From Pseudomonadota bacterium (GTDB lineage: Bacteria; Desulfobacterota; Desulfobulbia; Desulfobulbales; JAGXFP01): a stretch of DNA of 64,000 nucleotides. The stretch spans positions 17,533-81,532 of the forward strand of contig JAHJAA010000089.1 of NCBI GenBank assembly GCA_018814305.1. The letters are read 5' to 3'. The translations under genes and the position numbers were made by a program. Of the stretch, positions 35,008-44,525 are shown one piece after another; the first letter of the stretch is position 1, and every line of letters starts with the position of its first letter. The notes under the pieces were generated by a model, which did not search any database, was not told where the DNA came from, and worked only from the letters and a program-made list of their open reading frames with translations.

Positions 35008-36630
35008 ATGCCTAAAACAACGGATTTTTTAGTGATCGGCAGTGGAATCTCAGGTCTTTCCTTTGCCTTGAAAGCAGCCCGGCTGGGCCGAGTCGTCCTG
35101 ATCACCAAAAAAAACAAGGTGGATACGGCCACCAACCTGGCCCAGGGCGGGATCGCGGCGGTACTCTCGGCGGAGGACTCCTTTGATCTTCATGTGGCCG
35201 ATACCCTGCGCTCCGGCGCCGGGCTCTGTCATGAAGATATTGTCCGGATGGTGGTGGAAAACGGGCCGGAGCGGATTCGAGAGCTGATTGCCCTCGGGGT
35301 GGCCTTTCAACCCGATCGAACCGACGGCTCCCGCCTTGATCTTGGCCGGGAAGGCGGTCATTCGGCCCGACGAATCGCCCATGCCCTGGATCTTTCCGGC
35401 CGGGAGATCGAACGCGCTCTGCTCCAGGCCGTGGCTGCCAATGACCGGATTACCGTTCTGGAAGACCATCTGGCCATTGACCTTTTGATGCTCTCCAAGG
35501 TCAATCAGGACTTTAACGCCCCTCCCCAATTTACCGACCAGTGCCTGGGTGCCTACGTCCTGGAGCCGGATGGCGCCATCACCACCTGGAGGGCGCGGGT
35601 GACCGTGCTCTGCACCGGCGGCACCGGCAAGGTCTATCTCTACACCACCAATCCGGATATCGCCACCGGCGACGGGGTTGCCATGGCCTATCGGGCCGGG
35701 GCCCGGGTGGCGAATCTGGAATTTGTCCAGTTTCACCCCACCTGTCTCTATCATGCCCAGACCAAAAATTTTCTGATCTCGGAGGCGGTCCGGGGTGAGG
35801 GCGGCCGGCTGCTCGATCGCAGTGGCCGCCACTTCATGGAACAGTATGATGATCGGGGGGATCTGGCCACCCGTGACATGGTTGCCCGAGCCATTGACGC
35901 TGAGATGAAGGCCAGCGGTGACGACTGTGTCTTTCTCGATATCAGTCACCGGCCCGCCGACTTTGTCCGCTCCCGCTTTCCCAATATCCATCAAACCTGC
36001 CTCAGCCTGGGAATCGATATCACCCGCGAACCCATTCCAGTGGTCCCGGCGGCCCATTACATGTGCGGGGGGGTGGTGACTGACCGGATGGGCCGCACCT
36101 CCATCGCCAATCTTTTCGCCTTCGGAGAAACCGCCTGTACCGGACTGCACGGCGGCAATCGCCTGGCCAGTAACTCTTTATTGGAGGCAGTGGTCTTTGC
36201 CCATCAGGCGGCCGAGCAATGCGCGGCGGACTGGCCGAAACTTCAAAGAGTAACACTGCCAGAGATCCAGGACTGGTCGGTGGGCCGGGCTGAACGGATC
36301 GAGGAGTGCGTCCTGATCACCCATAACTGGGATCAGATCCGCCGGCTGATGTGGAATTATGTGGGGATTGTCCGCTCCGACAAACGGCTGAACCTGGTCA
36401 AAACCCGCCTGGATCACATCCAGACCGAGGTAGACCAGCATTACCGGGATTATCTCCTGACCCCGGATCTGGTGGAACTCCGCAATATCACCCAGGTTGC
36501 CGAACTGATCATCCGTTGTGCCATGATCCGTAAAGAGTCACGGGGACTCCATTACAATGTCGATTACCCCCGGACCGACGATCAAAACTGGTTGCTTGAT
36601 ACCGTAATCCAACGGGATTTAGAACCATAA
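35008..36630 (+). CDS. nadB: L-aspartate oxidase
   Basis: NadB converts L-aspartate to iminoaspartate, the first step of de novo NAD synthesis. The FAD-binding LVIGSGISGLSFALKAAR is at the N-terminus, followed by TNLAQGGIAAVL, the active-site block GREGGHSARRIAHALDLSGR and the capping-domain FVQFHPTCLY. GLHGGNRLASNSLLEA is near the C-terminus. I set the start at the second of two tandem ATG codons, with GGGGAGAA five bases upstream. A TTG at 34960 would add 16 residues and is less likely. nadA and nadC are not nearby. Confidence 0.93.
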   Translation: MPKTTDFLVIGSGISGLSFALKAARLGRVVLITKKNKVDTATNLAQGGIAAVLSAEDSFDLHVADTLRSGAGLCHEDIVRMVVENGPERIRELIALGVAFQPDRTDGSRLDLGREGGHSARRIAHALDLSGREIERALLQAVAANDRITVLEDHLAIDLLMLSKVNQDFNAPPQFTDQCLGAYVLEPDGAITTWRARVTVLCTGGTGKVYLYTTNPDIATGDGVAMAYRAGARVANLEFVQFHPTCLYHAQTKNFLISEAVRGEGGRLLDRSGRHFMEQYDDRGDLATRDMVARAIDAEMKASGDDCVFLDISHRPADFVRSRFPNIHQTCLSLGIDITREPIPVVPAAHYMCGGVVTDRMGRTSIANLFAFGETACTGLHGGNRLASNSLLEAVVFAHQAAEQCAADWPKLQRVTLPEIQDWSVGRAERIEECVLITHNWDQIRRLMWNYVGIVRSDKRLNLVKTRLDHIQTEVDQHYRDYLLTPDLVELRNITQVAELIIRCAMIRKESRGLHYNVDYPRTDDQNWLLDTVIQRDLEP

Positions 36631-36704
36631 GCAACTCGTCTTCCACCAGAAACTTCTTCCCCGCTCACGAGGGTGGAAACCAATCAAGATCAGCTTCCAG
36701 AAAG

Positions 36705-36930
36705 AGGCGCATTCTGACCGCTGAAGATGACAAGGTAATCCAATCGCTTTACAAGTTGGGTCTCCCGACCGAGATCTGTGATCTCAGATTTGCCCCTGAC
36801 GGCAAACAGGCTATAGCAGCATATGAGGAATGGCGGCCGGAAATCGTCATTCTGGATCATGGACTGCCACTCTGCAATGGCTATCAACTCCTTCCATATA
36901 TCAGGAAATCGCCCCCGTCCTTTAACCCTC
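36705..36930 (+). pseudogene. Remnant of a response-regulator receiver domain
   Basis: In one frame the sequence reads ILTAEDDKVIQSLYKLGLP, then RFAPDGKQAIAAYEEWRPEIV (split from the previous), then ILDHGLPLCNGYQLL. This gives the acidic pocket (EDD) and the phosphoacceptor Asp in ILDHGLP of a receiver domain. The frame ends around KSPPSF and then runs into the coding region of the opposite-strand CBS gene, so alpha-4, beta-5 with its Lys and alpha-5 are missing. No start codon with a ribosome-binding site is seen. It looks like the left-over N-terminal two-thirds of a receiver. Confidence 0.65.
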
Positions 36931-36976
36931 CTGAACCTATGCAGACCGAATCCCTCAAATGCGCCGATCATGGCAC

Positions 36977-37417
36977 TCAACCGCCCTCCTGCTCGGCTAA
37001 CCATTTCTGCATAAGAATCAGCAGGGAGAGCAAGCCAATGACCCCGCCATTTTCATCAAGCACCGGAATCTCGCGAATGTTTTTATCGATCATCTTCGAA
37101 ATAACCGTCGCAATTTCCTCATCCTCATTGGTGGTAATGACATGGGTGAACATGATGTCGCCCGAGGTCTCGGCGAGATGGAGCATCAGCAGTTTACTCA
37201 CCCGGGAATCTGCGGCAACGTAATGGGAAAAGATGCTTTTGAACAGTCTTTTACGATTAACGAGACCCAGGAGACGACCCTGGTCATCAACGACACAGAC
37301 GTGGTGCAGGGACGGGACATGAACAAAAGACCGAACGATTGAAGCAAGCTCAGCATCGCTGGTCACCTGTGAGGCGGTTTCATAGGGGCGAAAATCACGA
37401 ACCAGTTTGCCGAACAT
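36977..37417 (-). CDS. CBS-domain pair protein
   Basis: Two CBS motifs are present (ASIVRSFVHVPSLHHVCVVDD and ATVISKMIDKNIREIPVLDE, each followed by a G-x-L-x-G/GLLSL turn). The 146-residue protein has nothing else, so it is a stand-alone adenosine nucleotide sensor. The start is set at the ATG at 37417, where GGAGGG lies five bases upstream. It lies 27 bases after the antiporter gene on the same strand, which suggests that the CBS pair regulates that antiporter by adenylates or ionic strength. Confidence 0.87.
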   Translation of the reverse strand: MFGKLVRDFRPYETASQVTSDAELASIVRSFVHVPSLHHVCVVDDQGRLLGLVNRKRLFKSIFSHYVAADSRVSKLLMLHLAETSGDIMFTHVITTNEDEEIATVISKMIDKNIREIPVLDENGGVIGLLSLLILMQKWLAEQEGG

Positions 37418-37443
37418 GGCTTCCCTCCGTTTACGAGTCACTC

Positions 37444-38673
37444 CTAATTTTCGGGCAATGATACCGGCGGGGTGGCTTCCTGAACCACTGGGATCTCTCC
37501 AGCTTTGGTAATAGCCATCTTCACCGCCGGTGGGCCGAGAATCTGAACGATAAAAGTAGTGGCGGCAATGACGTTGAGGACAGTGACCCCCAGGGCATGA
37601 CCAGCCGCACCTTGACTTGAAAAATGATCATAGACATGCAGAGAGAGCCCCAGGGCGACCCCCGCCTGGGAAAGCAGGGCAAGACCGAGATACTTACGGA
37701 CCGTGGTCGCAGCACCAGAGATCTGACCGCCGATAAAGGCTCCAGTCCATTTACCCATGGTCCTTCCGAGAATATAGAGCAGTCCAACAACTCCCAGTTG
37801 CGGGAGAAGGTCAAGACGAAGCCGGGCTCCGACTAAGATGAAAAAAAAGGTATAGATCGGCGGGGTAAAAAGCTTCACTGACTCAAAGCTCTGTTCGTTC
37901 CGATGACGGTGCGTATTGGCCAGCCAGGCCCCGATAGCCATACTCACCATAATCAATGAGAGATCCATTTTGATGGCAAGGCCGGCGGCCAACAGGATCG
38001 CCCCTAGATTCAGAACCAGGCGATCTTCGTCTTTTTTGAGAAACGGCAGCAATTGGTCAAGACAGAAACCTGTTGCGCAACCCAGCAGCAAGGCACCCAA
38101 AATTTCACGTAAAGGTCCGAAGAACAAACCAACCGGCGTAATACTGTCGGCGGTGAGGAGGGCCTGGGCAACTGCAAAGGCAAAACCATAGAGAATCAAG
38201 GCCAATCCGTCATCCAGGGCGACGATGGCCAGGATGGTGGTGGTCAACGGCCCCCGACTCTTATACTCCCAGAGAACATCAACCGTAGCAGCCGGTGCGG
38301 TTGCGGAACTTAATGCACCAAGGAGAATGGCCAGGGCGGGATTGCCGGTCCACCACCAAACCAGGGTGGTAACTACGATCATGGCCAAGATACCTTCGCA
38401 CAACAGAATGATAAAAAATTGCCGGCCGTAACGACGGAAGATTTCATACTTCAACTCCCCACCGACCATGAAACCAATCAAGGCAAGGGCAAAATTCACC
38501 AAAGGGGCAAAGGCATCTACCAGAGAAGAGGTGAGGATGTGAAGACCGGAATCGCCAAGGAACAGACCGGCGAAGATATAGCCCACCACCCGGGGGAGAC
38601 CGATCAGGCCAGCCAGACGACCGATGGCCAGGGCCGCGACCAAGGCAAGGCCTAACAGAAGAAGCGTATTCAT
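37444..38673 (-). CDS. CPA2-type cation:proton antiporter
   Basis: The 409-residue membrane protein has about 12 helices and the Kef/NhaA-fold pattern. GLPRVVGYIFAGLFLG is the typical helix 1-2 region and ATAPAATVDVLWEYKSRG the unwound helix region, followed by IVALDDGLALILYG with the acidic DD pair used for cation/proton exchange. There is no C-terminal TrkA-N domain, but a separate CBS-pair gene follows, which may supply regulation in trans. Na+ or K+ specificity cannot be deduced. Confidence 0.88.
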   Translation of the reverse strand: MNTLLLLGLALVAALAIGRLAGLIGLPRVVGYIFAGLFLGDSGLHILTSSLVDAFAPLVNFALALIGFMVGGELKYEIFRRYGRQFFIILLCEGILAMIVVTTLVWWWTGNPALAILLGALSSATAPAATVDVLWEYKSRGPLTTTILAIVALDDGLALILYGFAFAVAQALLTADSITPVGLFFGPLREILGALLLGCATGFCLDQLLPFLKKDEDRLVLNLGAILLAAGLAIKMDLSLIMVSMAIGAWLANTHRHRNEQSFESVKLFTPPIYTFFFILVGARLRLDLLPQLGVVGLLYILGRTMGKWTGAFIGGQISGAATTVRKYLGLALLSQAGVALGLSLHVYDHFSSQGAAGHALGVTVLNVIAATTFIVQILGPPAVKMAITKAGEIPVVQEATPPVSLPEN

Positions 38674-39132
38674 GGCTGGCTGGTACTGTTAAGAAAGATC
38701 ACTGAAGCATATCCCCTGAATAAAAATATAATCCTGGATCCTGCTGGTTCTTGCTGCTCCCTCCAGAAGTTGTTTTCGGAGGGAACGCCAACCCGCTGAC
38801 GATATGAAATGATACTGCATGAGAAGTATACTAAGCAAGGGAGTGAAAATATTCTGACTGAAGACGAGACAAGGACTGGCGCACCAGTGCCCTGCTCAAA
38901 CCGGATGAGACCTTAAGGGTTGACCACCAAGACTTACCCACCGGAGTATAAATTCACTGATCCAGGGAGTATAATCCAAGGAAATTTATTTGAATTTGTA
39001 CCCCTGTAATTAGGAGCATACATCCCTATGGGAGAAAACAAGCAGGAGATAAGACAGGTGGTCTCACCTCTTATCTGGGCAATGCACCAAACAGGTGAGA
39101 CGCTCTGCTGCAATTATGAGTGCCGTTGGTGT
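38674..39132. other. Intergenic region between the antiporter and ASKHA genes
   Basis: No convincing gene is present. The region includes the antiporter promoter and, at 39048-39078, an imperfect hairpin (AGATAAGA with TCTTATCT around GGTG/CACC) that may end transcription of the ASKHA gene. A short frame from 39028 mostly overlaps the ASKHA gene and was discarded. Confidence 0.5.
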
Positions 39133-41049
39133 TTACAGGCGCTCAAGGGTTGCCTTAACCGTGGGAAAGAGACTCATGTCAGTATGGGGCAAGAAGAGAG
39201 CGGCCATATAATGTTCCATAAAACGAGGATTTTCGCTGAGTTCCATATTAGTCATCAAGCGGCCCACATCACCCCGTTCCCGGAACCGACCGATGTCCAC
39301 CAGACTGATCTGACAACCGGTGAGTGAGGCGTTGCCCAGGTAATAGAAACGCTCACGGTCGATATCAGGCAGCAAACCGATACAGATGGCCCGCTCCAGG
39401 TCGATATAAGCCCCAAAGTTACCGGCCAGGATCACCCGGTCCAGATCAGTGAAGGTCATGCCCACCGACTCCAGCAAAGTCAGGTATCCGGCGTACATGG
39501 CCCCCTTGGCCCGAATCAGATTGTCGAGATCAACTTCGTTGATGACGATATCGTCCCCGTTCATCGAATCCTTACCCCAGGCCAGGACATATTCATGACC
39601 ATCCTTACCTTCTCGAATTCTCGAATGTTCTAAAGAACGTATAAACTTACCCTGCTGATCAATCACCCCGGCCTCAAGCAATTCGGAGACAATGCTGATC
39701 AACCCGGAACCGCAGATTCCGCAAGGCTTGGCCTGATCGATGGTCACGATCATCGGTTCGAGGGTTTCGGGATGAATATGAAAATTTTCAATGGCCCCGG
39801 TATTGGCCCGCATACCATGTTTGATCCCGCCCCCTTCAAAAGCAGGACCGGCCGAACAGGCGGCGCAGGCCATCCAATCCTGATTACCCACCACGATCTC
39901 GCCGTTGGTGCCGATATCGATGAACAGGGTCAGGGCCGGGCTTTTATGCATCTGACAGGCATGAACTCCGGCCACTATATCGCCGCCCACATAACTAGCC
40001 ACGGACGGGTAGAGAAAGAGCCGAACCGACGGGTGAGCGTAGACCCCGATGGAAGCGGCCCGAGTCAATGGCATCTGACTTGAAGTAGGCACGTAGGGTG
40101 CCTCCCGGAGATACTTGGGATTGATCGCCAGGAGCAGCTGACTCATCACGGTGTTGCCGGCAGCCATGATATAGCTGATATCGCTGGGACTGATGATTAC
40201 GCTCTTACAGACTGCCTCAATAACCTTGTTAATAGTGCGGACCACCTGTTCCTGCAGTTTGGCCAACCCGCCCGGCCGCTGGGAATAAATGATCCGGGAG
40301 ATAACATCCTCCCCGTATCGGATCTGATCATTATAGGCGGTGGATTCGGCCATGATCTGACCGGTGTTGAGGTCCAGCAGCATCCCGCAGACTGTGGTCG
40401 TCCCGATATCGACGGCCAAACCGTACAAGCGGTCCGTGGTATTCCCGGCCTCCACGGCAATGATCCGATCCGGTTCCTCGGAGCGTTTCCCACGGAGCAT
40501 CAGTACGGTCACCTCCCAGTTTTTCTCACGTAAGACAAAGGGAAGTTCCTGGAGGAGCTGGGGGTGGTCGAAGGTCGGTTCGACGCAGTCGTAGCAGCCC
40601 TTACGGATGGCCCGCAACAGGCGTTGCAGGTCCGGGGTATTGTCATTTATGCTGGGCGGATCAAGGGTGAGGAATCGTTTTTCCACCGGTGGATCAAGGT
40701 GCCAATCACCCACCAATTCGCTCATGGTCCGAGCGGAGATGGCCCGGGTGGTTTTAGGCTTTCTTTTGAGGGATTGGCCATCTTTCTTGACCACATCAGG
40801 CACGCTGACCACCAGATCACCTGACACGGAACATTGGCAGGCCATGCGAAATCCATCCGGCCCCGGCGGAGGCCCGGTGACCCCGTCCTCACCTTGATCA
40901 ATCTTGACCTTGCACTTACCGCAGACCCCGTCTCCACCGCAATAGGCATGGATGTAGACCCCGGCATTGGCGGCTGCGGTTAAAAGGTTGTCACCCTCTT
41001 CAACGATTATCTTGACGTTGTCGGGCTGAAAATGAATCTGATGGGACAT
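39133..41049 (-). CDS. 2Fe-2S/ASKHA corrinoid-protein activator (DUF4445)
   Basis: The N-terminal plant-type ferredoxin domain has the 2Fe-2S ligands in AYCGGDGVCGKCKVKI and the fourth in MACQCSV. A linker follows, then an actin-like ATPase domain with YGLAVDIGTTTVCGMLLDL and LFIDIGTNGEIVVGN, and the end block AKPCGICGSGLISIVSELL. The family (RACo, RamA-like) reduces inactive Co(II) corrinoid proteins using ATP, for methyl transfer in the Wood-Ljungdahl pathway or methylotrophy. Together with CooT this points to a carbonyl-branch or methyltransferase system elsewhere in the genome. Start at 41049 is preferred to 41064, but its ribosome-binding site is weak. Confidence 0.9.
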   Translation of the reverse strand: MSHQIHFQPDNVKIIVEEGDNLLTAAANAGVYIHAYCGGDGVCGKCKVKIDQGEDGVTGPPPGPDGFRMACQCSVSGDLVVSVPDVVKKDGQSLKRKPKTTRAISARTMSELVGDWHLDPPVEKRFLTLDPPSINDNTPDLQRLLRAIRKGCYDCVEPTFDHPQLLQELPFVLREKNWEVTVLMLRGKRSEEPDRIIAVEAGNTTDRLYGLAVDIGTTTVCGMLLDLNTGQIMAESTAYNDQIRYGEDVISRIIYSQRPGGLAKLQEQVVRTINKVIEAVCKSVIISPSDISYIMAAGNTVMSQLLLAINPKYLREAPYVPTSSQMPLTRAASIGVYAHPSVRLFLYPSVASYVGGDIVAGVHACQMHKSPALTLFIDIGTNGEIVVGNQDWMACAACSAGPAFEGGGIKHGMRANTGAIENFHIHPETLEPMIVTIDQAKPCGICGSGLISIVSELLEAGVIDQQGKFIRSLEHSRIREGKDGHEYVLAWGKDSMNGDDIVINEVDLDNLIRAKGAMYAGYLTLLESVGMTFTDLDRVILAGNFGAYIDLERAICIGLLPDIDRERFYYLGNASLTGCQISLVDIGRFRERGDVGRLMTNMELSENPRFMEHYMAALFLPHTDMSLFPTVKATLERL

Positions 41050-41343
41050 ACCGTAAGGCCTCATTTGAGATGGTCAAAAGCGTGCATCCGACCGGTGGTT
41101 TTGGTGGTTTTTAATGAATTAACTCTTCGTTTGCTGCTTCCCAGGCCGAACGAAAATATGTACCATAATCAGCCGATGATGGCAAAGGCAGAAAACAGGT
41201 GATACACCGTGGCACTTATCCAATTGTTTGACAGGATTGGGATATCTGCTATACACCCGGTTCAATCCTTTTCCCAACCGCCATCATGTTGTATGATATC
41301 TGCTGAAAGAAAAACATTCTCTTGAACAGAATAGTGATCCTCA

Positions 41344-42654
41344 ATGACAGATAATAAGAACGATATTGGTTCCCTTGCTGCCCAGGCCTTGGGCTTTGTT
41401 CAGTTCGATGTCCGGCTGGGGGAAGTGGAGCACAATCTGCAACAGGTCCGCGACGGACTGGACCGTCTCCCCGACCAGGACAGTGCTCTAGTGGCCCTGC
41501 CCGAACTCTGGGCGGCAGGCTTTCACTATGGTCATCTCTCCGAACATGCTGCAAACACCCCGCAATTACTGGGTGAATTGACTACTCTCGCCAGTAATCA
41601 CAACATCATCCTGGCCGGGTCGTTGCCGGAAGCAGATGGTGAAAGCATCTATAATACCCTGTTCCATGTCGGTCCAACCGGAGTGATCGGCCGATATCGC
41701 AAACAGCAGCTCTTCTCACCCATGGGAGAAAATGTCCATTTTACAGCTGGTCCTTCGGCCCCCCCAGTTTTGACTGAACTGGGACTTGTGGCCGGACTGG
41801 TCTGTTTTGATCTGCGCTTTCCGGAATTGACCCGGGGCCAGATATCCCTTGGCGCCCAACTTCTGGTGGTCAGTGGGCAGTGGCCCGCCGCCCGCCGTCA
41901 CCACTGGCAGATACTTCTCCAGGCCAGGGCCATTGAGAATCAGGTCTTCGTCGTGGGATGCAACCGCTGCGGCACAACCGATCAAACCGAATTCGGCGGC
42001 CACTCCATGGTGGTCGGGCCGGACGGCACGGTTCTCCATGAGGCCGGTGATACCCCTGAAAATTATTTAGTACCCATCGAGACCGGACAGCTCGCCAGAA
42101 GTCGTAGACTGTTTACCGTTGCGGGCTGCGTCCCCTATCAAGGAATGGACGATGCGAAAATTGTCGACCGCCGGGAGCTGGCGGTTCTGGCCGGTCGATA
42201 CCGGTCCCTCAGTCGACGAATCGTCTTTACCAACGGGTGTTTCGATATCCTGCACCGGGGACATGTATCGTATCTGGAAGAGGCCAGACGTCGGGGCGAT
42301 TGCCTGGTGGTGGGTGTAAACAGTGATCGCTCGGTCCGCTCGCTCAAGGGTCCGGAGCGACCAGTTAATGATGAACTTTCCCGGGCCCGCGTGCTGGCCG
42401 CCCTGGGGTGTGTTGATCAGGTGGTGATCTTTGATACCGAAACACCCCATGAGTTAATCATTGAGCTGTCACCCGATGTGCTGATTAAGGGCGGTGATTG
42501 GCCGGTGTCCGAAATCGTCGGGGCCCCTGAGGTCCTGGCCCGGGGGGGGCACGTCATTTCCCTGCCTCTGGTCCGCGATTTTTCAACAACCGGGCTGATC
42601 GGTAAGATCCAAGAGCGTTCGAAAACATTGAAAAAGAAGAGGGAATCAACATGA
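41344..42654 (+). CDS. Fusion of a nitrilase-family hydrolase and an HldE2-type heptose adenylyltransferase
   Basis: Residues 15-265 form a carbon-nitrogen hydrolase domain with the Glu-Lys-Cys triad: Glu54 in ALPELWAAG, Lys120 in YRKQQLFSPMGE and Cys154 in GLVCFDLRFPEL. Residues 290-430 form a complete RfaE domain II: FTNGCFDILHRGHVSYL with the HxGH nucleotide site at 304-307, VVGVNSDRSVRSLKG and LIKGGDW. The latter would transfer AMP to D-glycero-beta-D-manno-heptose-1-phosphate for LPS core synthesis. The hydrolase half resembles omega-amidase or YafV-type amidases. One continuous frame joins both halves, with no stop or frameshift. The end overlaps the MORN-TPR gene by four bases. Confidence 0.9.
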   Translation: MTDNKNDIGSLAAQALGFVQFDVRLGEVEHNLQQVRDGLDRLPDQDSALVALPELWAAGFHYGHLSEHAANTPQLLGELTTLASNHNIILAGSLPEADGESIYNTLFHVGPTGVIGRYRKQQLFSPMGENVHFTAGPSAPPVLTELGLVAGLVCFDLRFPELTRGQISLGAQLLVVSGQWPAARRHHWQILLQARAIENQVFVVGCNRCGTTDQTEFGGHSMVVGPDGTVLHEAGDTPENYLVPIETGQLARSRRLFTVAGCVPYQGMDDAKIVDRRELAVLAGRYRSLSRRIVFTNGCFDILHRGHVSYLEEARRRGDCLVVGVNSDRSVRSLKGPERPVNDELSRARVLAALGCVDQVVIFDTETPHELIIELSPDVLIKGGDWPVSEIVGAPEVLARGGHVISLPLVRDFSTTGLIGKIQERSKTLKKKREST

Positions 42655-43112
42655 ACCAAGGGACACGGTGCGACACCATGAAGAAAACCTTATGCCTCGT
42701 TCTGTTGACGATCTTAGCCCCTGGGACTGCTGCCTTTGCCGGGAGCTGCCTGGAAGGTGATTGCCAGAATGGTACTGGTACCTTTCAATGGAATAACGGG
42801 GCCCGATTTACCGGGAGCTTTATCAATGCAACTCCGGACGGAAAAGGCACTTATTTCAACAAGGACGGCAACGAATATCTGGTGGAATACCAGGACGGCC
42901 GGGTGGTTTCTTCAAAGGCCGTATCAAAAGAAGAGATAGAACTAAAAAAACGCCACCGTGAGGCGATGAAGTACAATCAAGCCGGGGTTCTCTACCATCA
43001 GAAAAAAGATTTCGAATCAGCCATCTTTTTCTATAATCAGGCCATCACCCTGTGGCCCGACAATCCAGAATTTCATCATAACTACCGGCGGGCCAAGGCC
43101 GGAGAACGGTAG
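42651..43112 (+). CDS. Secreted MORN and TPR protein
   Basis: The product has a signal peptide (ending near AFA-GSC), then CLEGDCQNGTGTF, a MORN repeat (GARFTGSFINATPDGKGTYF) and, after a charged stretch, one TPR unit (AGVLYHQKKDFESAIFFYNQA). The N-terminal CxEGDCxNGTGT block is shared with the larger MORN protein at 60465. The ATG overlaps the preceding stop codon and has GAGGG upstream; a second ATG at 42678 is possible. The role is unknown; a periplasmic binding protein is likely. Confidence 0.8.
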   Translation: MNQGTRCDTMKKTLCLVLLTILAPGTAAFAGSCLEGDCQNGTGTFQWNNGARFTGSFINATPDGKGTYFNKDGNEYLVEYQDGRVVSSKAVSKEEIELKKRHREAMKYNQAGVLYHQKKDFESAIFFYNQAITLWPDNPEFHHNYRRAKAGER

Positions 43113-43137
43113 TTTTCAATTGGGGGAAACGAGCAAG

Positions 43138-43647
43138 TCATTCCTTCCGCCCACACAAATCAAACCACGTTACCGGCAAGCCTTCCCTCGCAATGCCCAA
43201 CCCGCGGGCGAATGCAACGAGTTCATCCGCAGTACAGTTCACCGTTGATTGATCCCCTGCCGCGACCACTGCCGCTTCCTCACGCAGAAAGGAGAGGAAG
43301 GCCTCCCGCACCTCCTGCTGTAGCTCGGTCGTTTCCATTTTTTCCTTTTCACAAAACAGTCGAACGCGTTGCCAGTTGACAAAAGACCGGGCCAATCCCC
43401 GGAAGATCCGGGACCGGCGGTTGGCATGGGTGAGATCCCTGAGCAGGATCTCCCGGTAGCGTTTTACCGCCATTTCCTTGAGTTGCCCCTGCTCTTCCTC
43501 CGTTAACGTAAGCCCGGGACCTTCCGGGTCAGAGGTAAGATAATAAAATGCCCCATGGAGTGCCACTTCCGGGATTTCCCCGGAATTCCTGACGATGAGG
43601 AGTTCGTCGTGATAATCGGGATGCTCTGTCGCTCCAAGTGATTTCAT
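43138..43647 (-). CDS. Hypothetical charged helical protein
   Basis: After trimming to the ATG at 43647 the protein has 169 residues and is rich in Arg and Glu. It is predicted helical, with segments such as KEMAVKRYREILLRDLTHANRR and LQQEVREAFLSFLREEAAVVA. The C-terminus contains three Cys residues (VNCTADEL, FDLCGRKE). It has no signal peptide and I recognise no family. It sits on the opposite strand between the MORN-TPR and FlgO genes. An upstream in-frame ATG at 43791 would add a poorly structured leader that overlaps the FlgO gene leader. Confidence 0.65.
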   Translation of the reverse strand: MKSLGATEHPDYHDELLIVRNSGEIPEVALHGAFYYLTSDPEGPGLTLTEEEQGQLKEMAVKRYREILLRDLTHANRRSRIFRGLARSFVNWQRVRLFCEKEKMETTELQQEVREAFLSFLREEAAVVAAGDQSTVNCTADELVAFARGLGIAREGLPVTWFDLCGRKE

Positions 43648-43839
43648 GCGTTGTTCCAAAATCTTCGATAATGATGATTTTTTATTAAAGCACCTTCCCT
43701 TTTTTTCCGATGAGCATGGAAAAGGCAAGAAATATTTAGTTGCCGGTGAGGACTCTTTATTCCGGATGCCTCGCCGGGGATCACGATGCAAAGGAGAAAA
43801 AACGCCATGCGCTATGGAGCAAAAGAGGGAGGCGGGACC

Positions 43840-44481
43840 ATGAAACGGTTCCTGATGCCGGTGCTGCTGGTTATGGTCTTCCTCTGGGCCAACCCGGCCG
43901 AAGCCCTCTGGCCCTGGTCCAGGTCAGAGGCGAAAAGGGATACCACCTGGTCCAGGCCCAATCAGGCCATGGCTTTACAGGCCGCTATCCAGGCCATGAG
44001 CGGTGAACTGATCGGCCATTTGAACGATCCAGATCCAGAATTCGGCGATCTCGGAGGGGGCTTGATTGCCTGCAGTTTTGTTGATCTACAACAACTCACT
44101 CGCTCCTCCTCGCTGGGACGATATCTGGCCGAACAACTCAAGGGAGAATTTCAGCGTCGCCAATACCGGGTCATCGATATTCGGAAAAGTCGCAGTATCA
44201 TCATTGCCGAATCCCGTGGTGAGTACGGCCTCTCCCGTGATCCGAACGAGGTCGGCACTCCGGTGGCCGCCGATGCCATGATCACCGGCACCTATACCGT
44301 GCTGGCTCAGCAGATACTGGTCAATGCCAGCATTATTGATAATCGAAACGGGGTCCTTCGCTCCAGCGCCATGCTGGCCTTGCCCCGATGTGAGTTGATT
44401 GAGGCGATGCTGGCGGACCAGGCCACCCTGCCCCAAAAAACCGCCTCAGTACTCTATCTGAAACGGTTGGAACTTAAATAG
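43840..44481 (+). CDS. FlgO-domain secreted protein
   Basis: I set the start at the ATG at 43840, which follows GGAGGCGGG and begins a signal peptide ending near AEA-LWPW. The mature protein has a FlgO domain: LIACSFVDLQQLTRSSSLGRY, LAEQLKGEFQRRQYRVIDI and VLAQQILVNASIIDNRNG. FlgO is an outer membrane protein first linked to flagellar stability in Vibrio, but the domain is widespread in periplasmic proteins unrelated to motility. It is the first gene of a four-gene cluster up to 47842. Confidence 0.85.
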   Translation: MKRFLMPVLLVMVFLWANPAEALWPWSRSEAKRDTTWSRPNQAMALQAAIQAMSGELIGHLNDPDPEFGDLGGGLIACSFVDLQQLTRSSSLGRYLAEQLKGEFQRRQYRVIDIRKSRSIIIAESRGEYGLSRDPNEVGTPVAADAMITGTYTVLAQQILVNASIIDNRNGVLRSSAMLALPRCELIEAMLADQATLPQKTASVLYLKRLELK

Positions 44482-44525
44482 AGCCCAGCGTTCATGACTC
44501 ACCACCGTGACTCAGAAAAATTGAC

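Noticed and set aside
35050..36150. 366-codon frame on the minus strand
   Set aside because: It is opposite nadB, Gly/His-rich and without any recognised domain.
41210..41235. TGGCACTTATCC ahead of the nitrilase fusion gene as a sigma-54 site
   Set aside because: The -12 GC is absent; AATTG is found instead.
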